NCBI GenBank assembly: GCA_036272915.1
Contig: DATAXV010000018.1
Location: 23,413-87,412 of the forward strand
Origin: DATAXV01 sp036272915
Lineage (GTDB): Bacteria > Chloroflexota > Dormibacteria > Dormibacterales > Dormibacteraceae
Direction of reading: 5' to 3'
DNA length: 64,000 nucleotides
Shown: piece after piece, positions 60,034 through 64,000 of the stretch
Layout: each line of letters begins with the position of its first letter
How positions within the stretch are numbered: position 1 is the stretch's first letter
Notes under the pieces: generated by a model
What the model was told of the DNA's origin: nothing
What the model saw: only the letters and a program-made list of their open reading frames with translations
Database searches by the model: none
Program-made: the position numbers and the translations under genes

Positions 60034-60401
60034 GACCGGGCTCCCGTGATCTCCACGTAGACGTCCTCGAGCTCCATCTCCAGTGGCGCCCGCTTGTGCA
60101 CCCTGACCGTCGCCCGCTCCACGTGGGGCAGCTCGAGGACGCTGCCGAGGATGCGCTCGGCCACCGTCTCTAGGAGGTTGCAGGGCTCGCCCTCGACCAC
60201 GCCGCGCACCAGCGCGCAGGCTTTGCCGTAGTCGAGCGTGTCCTCCAGCCGGTCGCTGTGGCGGGCGGCGCTCAGGTCGCCCTCCAGCTCGAGATCGACG
60301 CGAAAACGCTGGCCCAGCTCACGCTCGGCTGGGTAGACGCCATGTCGTCCGAAGAAGGTCAGGCCCCGAAGGCAGATGCGGTCGAGTGGCACCGGCACCA
60401 T
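60030..60401 (-). CDS. folB: dihydroneopterin aldolase
   Basis: Folate-pathway enzyme of 123 residues. The catalytic region is LTFFGRHGVYPAERELGQRF with the Glu and the later VHKRAPLE (Lys). DTLDYGKAC and LLETVAERIL are typical. It heads folB-larC-folD-folC. Confidence 0.94.
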   Translation of the reverse strand: MVPVPLDRICLRGLTFFGRHGVYPAERELGQRFRVDLELEGDLSAARHSDRLEDTLDYGKACALVRGVVEGEPCNLLETVAERILGSVLELPHVERATVRVHKRAPLEMELEDVYVEITGARS

Positions 60402-60414
60402 TCTGGCGACTGGC

Positions 60415-61044
60415 TCAATGCGGGTACCTGGACTTGTTCCAGGTGTAGGACGGGGGCGGCAGCTGATACGGAGGGCCGACCTGGATGACGATCACGTCGT
60501 GCGAGCGCAGCTTGATCCCGGCCGGGTTGCCGTGGTAGCGCTTGTCGTTGACCCAGATCCTGAGCTGCTGCCCGTTCCCGGGCGAGATGGTGGCGACGCG
60601 GCTGGAGCTCAGAGGCTGGCCCCAGACCGCGAAGAACTGGCCGAGCGTGAACGTGGTGCCGGTGCTCTGCGGTGGGGTCTCGGCGTAGATGACGCCGGAG
60701 TTGTCCTCGGTGTTCAGCCAGTAGCTGCAGGACTTGCGGACGCCGATGTTGGCGCCGACCGGCACCGGCGTCTGCTGGTAGAGGATCTGCAGGTAGATGT
60801 GGTCCTTGTTCGTGAAGGTAGTGCTGTCCTGGCACTGGACCCCGTCGATGGCGCTCGTGCTCGCCACATGGGGGCTGGTGCTGATGTGGTACCAAAGCAG
60901 TAGCCCGGCCAGCACGACGAGGATGACGCCGCCCACCACCAAGGGGAGGACGAGGGGCTCGCGGCCGCGGGATGCATGACGTCTTCTGGCCCGACGATCA
61001 AGGTCTTGGTCGGTCCGAGCCACGCGGCGTTTCTGCTTGGTCAA
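60415..61044 (-). CDS. membrane-anchored extracytoplasmic protein, unknown
   Basis: A 209-residue protein with a basic N-terminus, one membrane anchor (about residues 31-52, ending LLLWYHIS) and an exported domain with two conserved Cys, one in GVQCQDS and one in KSCSYWL, which may form a disulfide. The pattern SYWLNTEDNSGVIYAE, FTLGQFFAVWGQPLS and IKLRSHDVIVIQVG recurs in hypothetical proteins of Actinobacteria and Chloroflexota. TTG at 61044 is chosen; the longer frame crosses the rpsF promoter. Divergent from rpsF. Confidence 0.75.
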   Translation of the reverse strand: MTKQKRRVARTDQDLDRRARRRHASRGREPLVLPLVVGGVILVVLAGLLLWYHISTSPHVASTSAIDGVQCQDSTTFTNKDHIYLQILYQQTPVPVGANIGVRKSCSYWLNTEDNSGVIYAETPPQSTGTTFTLGQFFAVWGQPLSSSRVATISPGNGQQLRIWVNDKRYHGNPAGIKLRSHDVIVIQVGPPYQLPPPSYTWNKSRYPH

Positions 61045-61056
61045 GGTTCGCCCCAG

Positions 61057-61062
61057 TAAGAT
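61057..61062 (+). promoter_or_regulatory. putative -10 element of the rpsF operon
   Basis: TAAGAT 71 nt before the rpsF GTG. TTGGTC lies 14 nt upstream, close for a -35. This operon, unlike many here, has a normal leader with AGGAG 6 nt before the start. Confidence 0.35.
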
Positions 61063-61133
61063 ACAGGGGTCCCTTCTGGCCTCGCCGTCCCCAACGGCCG
61101 TCGCGAGGTCCGAACCCATGGAAGGAGTTGTGC

Positions 61134-61772
61134 GTGCTTAGAGACTACGAAATCCTGTTCATCGTCCGACCCGACCTCGATGACGACAAGTTGGGCGAGG
61201 CGGTCAAGACGGTGGACACCCTGATCGCCAATCTCGGCGGGAAGTCCAAGAAGTCCGACGTATGGGGTCGGCGCAAGCTCGCCTTCGAGGTGAAGCACCT
61301 GCGCGAGGGCCAGTACGTGCTCACCGACTTCGAGATCGACCCCGAGCGGGTGCCCGAGCTGGAATCCACCCTCGCCATCTCCGAGAGCGTCTTCCGCCAT
61401 CTCGTCGTGCGGAAGCCGGAACGGGCGCCGGCGCCGGCGAAGCGTAACCGCCGCGGCCAGCAGGCCGAGGCGGCGGCCGGCACGAACAGCGCTGCCGCAG
61501 TCGCAGCACCGGCTGCCACGGAGGCACCGGCCGCCACGGAGGCACCGGCCGCCACGGAGGCACCGGCCGCCACGGAGGCACCGGCCGCCACGGAGGCACC
61601 GGCCGCCATGGAGGCACCGGCCGCCACGGAGGCACCGGCCGCTACGGAGGCACCGGCCGCCGCGGCGCCCGCGAGCGCAGCGCCGGAAGCGCCCGCCGAG
61701 CCGGTTGCCGATGCGGCCACCACGGCGGCCCCGGCCGAGGACGAGACCGACGAGGCGGCATCCGCCGACTGA
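61134..61772 (+). CDS. rpsF: 30S ribosomal protein S6 with long Ala/Glu/Pro repeat tail
   Basis: Small-subunit ribosomal protein. Residues 1-95 are the S6 fold (LRDYEILFIVRPDLDD, GRRKLAFEVKHLREGQYVL, HLVVRKPE). A 115-residue tail rich in Ala, Pro and Glu follows, with eight 6-residue repeats, and ends acidic. GTG 61134 has AGGAG 6 nt upstream. The tail about doubles the protein relative to the family. ssb and rpsR follow. Confidence 0.93.
   Translation: MLRDYEILFIVRPDLDDDKLGEAVKTVDTLIANLGGKSKKSDVWGRRKLAFEVKHLREGQYVLTDFEIDPERVPELESTLAISESVFRHLVVRKPERAPAPAKRNRRGQQAEAAAGTNSAAAVAAPAATEAPAATEAPAATEAPAATEAPAATEAPAAMEAPAATEAPAATEAPAAAAPASAAPEAPAEPVADAATTAAPAEDETDEAASAD
61512..61655 (+). repeat. 18-bp tandem repeat in rpsF (8 copies)
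   Basis: Eight in-frame 18-nt units, consensus GCCGCCACGGAGGCACCG, encoding A-A-T-E-A-P. One copy has ATG for ACG (A-A-M-E-A-P) and two have a synonymous change. Near identity of the units indicates recent expansion by slippage. Confidence 0.9.
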
Positions 61773-61818
61773 GCGGAGGCCGCCGCCGGCGGACCTTCTC
61801 TAGGAGGAGAGCAGTCCG

Positions 61819-62271
61819 ATGCTGAACAAGGTCATGCTTATCGGTCGCCTGACCCGGGACCCGGAGATGCGTTACACGCAGAGCGGGCAGCCGGTGACCA
61901 GCCTCTCGCTGGCGACCAACCGGTACTGGAACGACCGCGACGGCAACCGCCAGGAGGGCACCGACTTCCACGACGTCGTGTGCTGGAACCAGGGTCGCCG
62001 CAACCTGGCCGAGATCGTCGCCCAGTACACCCACAAGGGTGCGCTGGTCTACGTCGAAGGCCGGCTTCAGACCCGGTCCTGGGATGACCAGAACACCGGG
62101 CAGAAGCGGTACAAGACCGAGGTCGTCGCCGAGAACGTGCAGTTCCTTGAACCGCGCGGCAGCCAGCCCGGCGCCGCGCCCGTCGGGGCACAGTCGGGCG
62201 GACCCCAACAGGTTCCCCCGGCGCCGAGCGCCCCGGTGCGGGACGTCGATCCCGACGACATCCCGTTTTGA
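61819..62271 (+). CDS. ssb: single-stranded DNA-binding protein
   Basis: OB-fold ssDNA-binding protein of 150 residues: LNKVMLIGRLTRDPEMR, TSLSLATNRYW, VVCWNQGRRNLAEIVAQY and KGALVYVEGRLQTRSW. A Gly/Pro/Gln linker leads to the acidic tip DVDPDDIPF for partner proteins. AGGAGGAGA precedes the ATG. Confidence 0.96.
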   Translation: MLNKVMLIGRLTRDPEMRYTQSGQPVTSLSLATNRYWNDRDGNRQEGTDFHDVVCWNQGRRNLAEIVAQYTHKGALVYVEGRLQTRSWDDQNTGQKRYKTEVVAENVQFLEPRGSQPGAAPVGAQSGGPQQVPPAPSAPVRDVDPDDIPF

Positions 62272-62306
62272 GTTTCGACAACCGTTGAGGAGTAGAGAGA
62301 ACAGCG

Positions 62307-62552
62307 ATGCCTGACCGGCCGCCCCAGCGCAAGCACTCACGCCGCAAGATCTGCACCTTCTGTGTCGAGAAGGTCGACTACATCGATTACAAGGAAGTGA
62401 GCCGGCTCCGCCGCTTCCTCTCCGAGCGGGCCAAGATCCTGCCGCGGCGCGTGACCGGCACCTGTGCCCGGCACCAGCGGGCTCTGACCCTGGCCCTGAA
62501 GCGGGCGCGGCACATCGCCCTGCTTCCCTACACCACCGACCTCCTGCACTGA
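62307..62552 (+). CDS. rpsR: 30S ribosomal protein S18
   Basis: 81-residue ribosomal protein with KICTFCVEKVDYIDYKE, the LRRFLSERAKILPRRVTGTC and QRALTLALKRARHIALLPY blocks. C-x-x-C plus a later Cys suggest the zinc-binding (C+) form. rplI, which often follows, is absent. Confidence 0.96.
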   Translation: MPDRPPQRKHSRRKICTFCVEKVDYIDYKEVSRLRRFLSERAKILPRRVTGTCARHQRALTLALKRARHIALLPYTTDLLH

Positions 62553-62565
62553 CCGAGGTACGTTC

Positions 62566-63726
62566 ATGATCTTCCAGCCGCAGCTGCGAATCCCGGGGCC
62601 GACGCCCCTGCCGGAACGCGTGGTCCGCTCCATGGCGCGGCCCATGATCGATCACCGTGGGCCCGAGTTCGCCGAGGTCCTCGAGGACGTGATCGCCGGC
62701 GTCAAGCGGGTGTTCGCGACCCAGGGCGACATGCTCGTCTACACCGCCTCGGGCAGCGGCGGGCTGGAATCCGCGGTCGCCAACCTCGTCTCCCCCGGGG
62801 ACGAGGTGGTGGTCGGGGTCTCCGGCAGCTTCGGCGAGCGATTCTCCGCGATCGCCTCCGCCTACGGCTGCCGGGTGACCCGCCTCGAGGTGGAGTGGGG
62901 CCAGCCGGTCGAGCCGGCCGACCTCGCCGCCACCCTGGAGGCGACGCCGGGGGCCCGGGTCGTGCTCCTGACCCACAACGAGACCTCCGCCGGCCTCACC
63001 AACCCCCTGCCCGAGCTCGCGCGCGTCGTCCACGGGGCAGGCCGCCTTCTCGTCGTCGACGGGGTGAGCTCGGTCGGCTCGATGCCGATCGACGTAGACG
63101 CCAACGGGATCGACGTCGCCGTCACCGCCAGCCAGAAGGGCTTCATGGCCCCCCCCGGACTGGTCTTCGTGACGGTCAGCGAGCGCGCCTGGGAGGCCTC
63201 GCGGCAGGCCAAGGCTCCCCGGTTCTACTTCGACTGGGAGCAGGCCAAGAAGGCGCTTGGCGAGCGTTCGACCGCCTTCACGCCCGCGATCAGCGTCTTC
63301 TACGCGGTGCAGGAGGGGCTGCGCGTGCTCGAGGAGGAGGGTCTTCCCGAGGTCTACGCCCGCCACCGCCGGCTCGCCGACGCCTCCGTCGAGGGGCTCC
63401 GCGGGATGGGCTTCACTCCGCTGGCGCGGGAGGGCTACCGTTCCGTCGTGGTGACGGCGGTGCTGCCGCCCGCCGGCCTCGACGTCTCCGCCTTCCGCTC
63501 CTTGCTCAGGACCAAGTACGGGGTCGTGATCGGCGGCGGCCAGGGTAAGATGAGCGGCCGCCTGGTCCGTGTCGGCCATCTCGGCGCCGTCCAGGCAGGC
63601 GACCTGGTCCAGGTCCTCTGGTCGATGGAGCAGGCGCTCGAAGACCTCGACGTCGCCCCCAACCAGGGCCGCGGCGTGACCGCACTGATCGAGGCGCTGG
63701 GCGAGCACGCTCCGGCGCCGGCCTGA
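62566..63726 (+). CDS. alanine-glyoxylate/serine-pyruvate aminotransferase family protein
   Basis: Class V PLP aminotransferase of 386 residues. It starts QLRIPGPTPLPERV, has GSGGLESAVANLVSPGD, THNETSAGLTNPL, VVDGVSSVGSMPIDV and the PLP Lys191 in TASQKGFMAPPGL. Candidate roles are serine/alanine-glyoxylate transamination or ureidoglycine-type reactions. It follows rpsR by 13 nt and may share the transcript; DUF1015 follows 9 nt later. Confidence 0.9.
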   Translation: MIFQPQLRIPGPTPLPERVVRSMARPMIDHRGPEFAEVLEDVIAGVKRVFATQGDMLVYTASGSGGLESAVANLVSPGDEVVVGVSGSFGERFSAIASAYGCRVTRLEVEWGQPVEPADLAATLEATPGARVVLLTHNETSAGLTNPLPELARVVHGAGRLLVVDGVSSVGSMPIDVDANGIDVAVTASQKGFMAPPGLVFVTVSERAWEASRQAKAPRFYFDWEQAKKALGERSTAFTPAISVFYAVQEGLRVLEEEGLPEVYARHRRLADASVEGLRGMGFTPLAREGYRSVVVTAVLPPAGLDVSAFRSLLRTKYGVVIGGGQGKMSGRLVRVGHLGAVQAGDLVQVLWSMEQALEDLDVAPNQGRGVTALIEALGEHAPAPA

Positions 63727-63735
63727 GGATCGACG

Positions 63736-64000
63736 TTGGCTGACGTCCGGCCCTTCCGGGCGGTCCGCTACCGGGAGCCGCTCGAACCGGTCCTGGCGCC
63801 GCCCTACGACATCCTCAACGAGGAGCAGGTCGCGGAGCTCCGCGACCGCTCCCCACACAACGTCGTCCGCCTGACCCGCCCCGGGACCGACTACGAGGGC
63901 GCCAGCCGGTGCTTCGCCCGCTGGCTCGACTCCGGGGCGCTGGAGCAGGACGTGGAGCCGGCGTTCTTCATTCACGAGACCAGGTTCGAGGGCAGGGTCC
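63736..64000 (+). CDS. DUF1015 family protein, partial
   Basis: 5' end of a DUF1015 gene running off the window. TTG start; the product begins ADVRPFRAVRY and has VLAPPYDILNEEQ and the HNVVRLTRP motif, all typical. DUF1015 genes often neighbour serine biosynthesis genes; the aminotransferase upstream fits. Function unproven. Confidence 0.85.
   Translation, partial: MADVRPFRAVRYREPLEPVLAPPYDILNEEQVAELRDRSPHNVVRLTRPGTDYEGASRCFARWLDSGALEQDVEPAFFIHETRFEGRV

Noticed and set aside
61512..61655. Short-period repeats resembling a CRISPR array
   Set aside because: Units are contiguous 18-bp in-frame codons in rpsF, with no spacers and no cas genes nearby.
61642..63975. Long minus-strand frame (777 codons) opposite rpsF, ssb, rpsR and the aminotransferase
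   Set aside because: Passes through four confirmed genes and has no motif.

Overview
The window is a 64 kb stretch of GC-rich bacterial chromosome, gene-dense, with genes on both strands. It carries a replication-origin neighbourhood (rpmH, dnaA, dnaN, recF and a DUF721/DciA gene, with DnaA boxes), parAB, both gyrase subunits and many other housekeeping genes. The high GC, the gene content (a C-terminally extended S6, plsX/fabF between gyrB and gyrA, split glycine decarboxylase, many genes with apparently leaderless starts) suggest an uncultured Terrabacteria lineage, most likely Chloroflexota or Dormibacterota. That placement is inference; no 16S gene is present.

Layout. 1-9.9 kb (minus): gyrB-plsX-fabF-gyrA, with an intein in gyrA at the catalytic Tyr, then a small membrane protein, a DedA protein and a partial AI-2E-family transporter. 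9.9-14.8 kb (minus): glycine cleavage operon gcvT-gcvH-gcvPA-gcvPB led by a sigma-factor-like gene lacking region 4. 14.8-18.4 kb (plus): CPBP protease, parA-parB flanked by two parS-like sites, lepB. 18.4-22.3 kb (minus): rpmH-rnpA-yidD-yidC-jag, a small unknown gene and an M16 peptidase. 22.3-29.8 kb (plus): oriC, dnaA, dnaN, recF, DUF721, and a UvrD-like helicase fused to an Fe-S-type nuclease domain. 29.8-34.8 kb (minus): DUF4388 protein, propeller lipoprotein, cytochrome c, glycolipid-type glycosyltransferase. 35-38 kb (plus): histidine phosphatase, FemAB-like transferase, an orphan response regulator with Glu at the phosphoacceptor site, and a frameshifted methyltransferase. 38-41.1 kb: folP-folK (minus), then a deleted group II intron remnant abutting a Mur ligase (plus). 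41.1-41.7 kb: a scar of two gene fragments. 41.7-50 kb: GNAT, thiS/thiE/rsmG, FmdB/lysA, small zinc ribbons, LysE exporter, cysteine desulfurase, SGNH hydrolase, YjbQ and larB. 50-60.4 kb: HAD, moaC/moaB, an enolase-YciI-PxpB-PxpC cluster, an S33 hydrolase, and folB-larC-folD-folC. 60.4-64 kb: membrane-anchored unknown protein, rpsF-ssb-rpsR, aminotransferase and a partial DUF1015 gene.

Recurring features. Several genes have no ATG/GTG/TTG where homology or a signal peptide puts the N-terminus, but have an ATC at good Shine-Dalgarno spacing (rpmH, yidC, SGNH hydrolase). Many other genes have a TANNNT -10 element ending 6-9 nt before the start codon, as in leaderless transcripts. Tight ATGA/GTGA overlaps show heavy translational coupling. 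No tRNA, rRNA, CRISPR array, intact IS element or prophage was seen.
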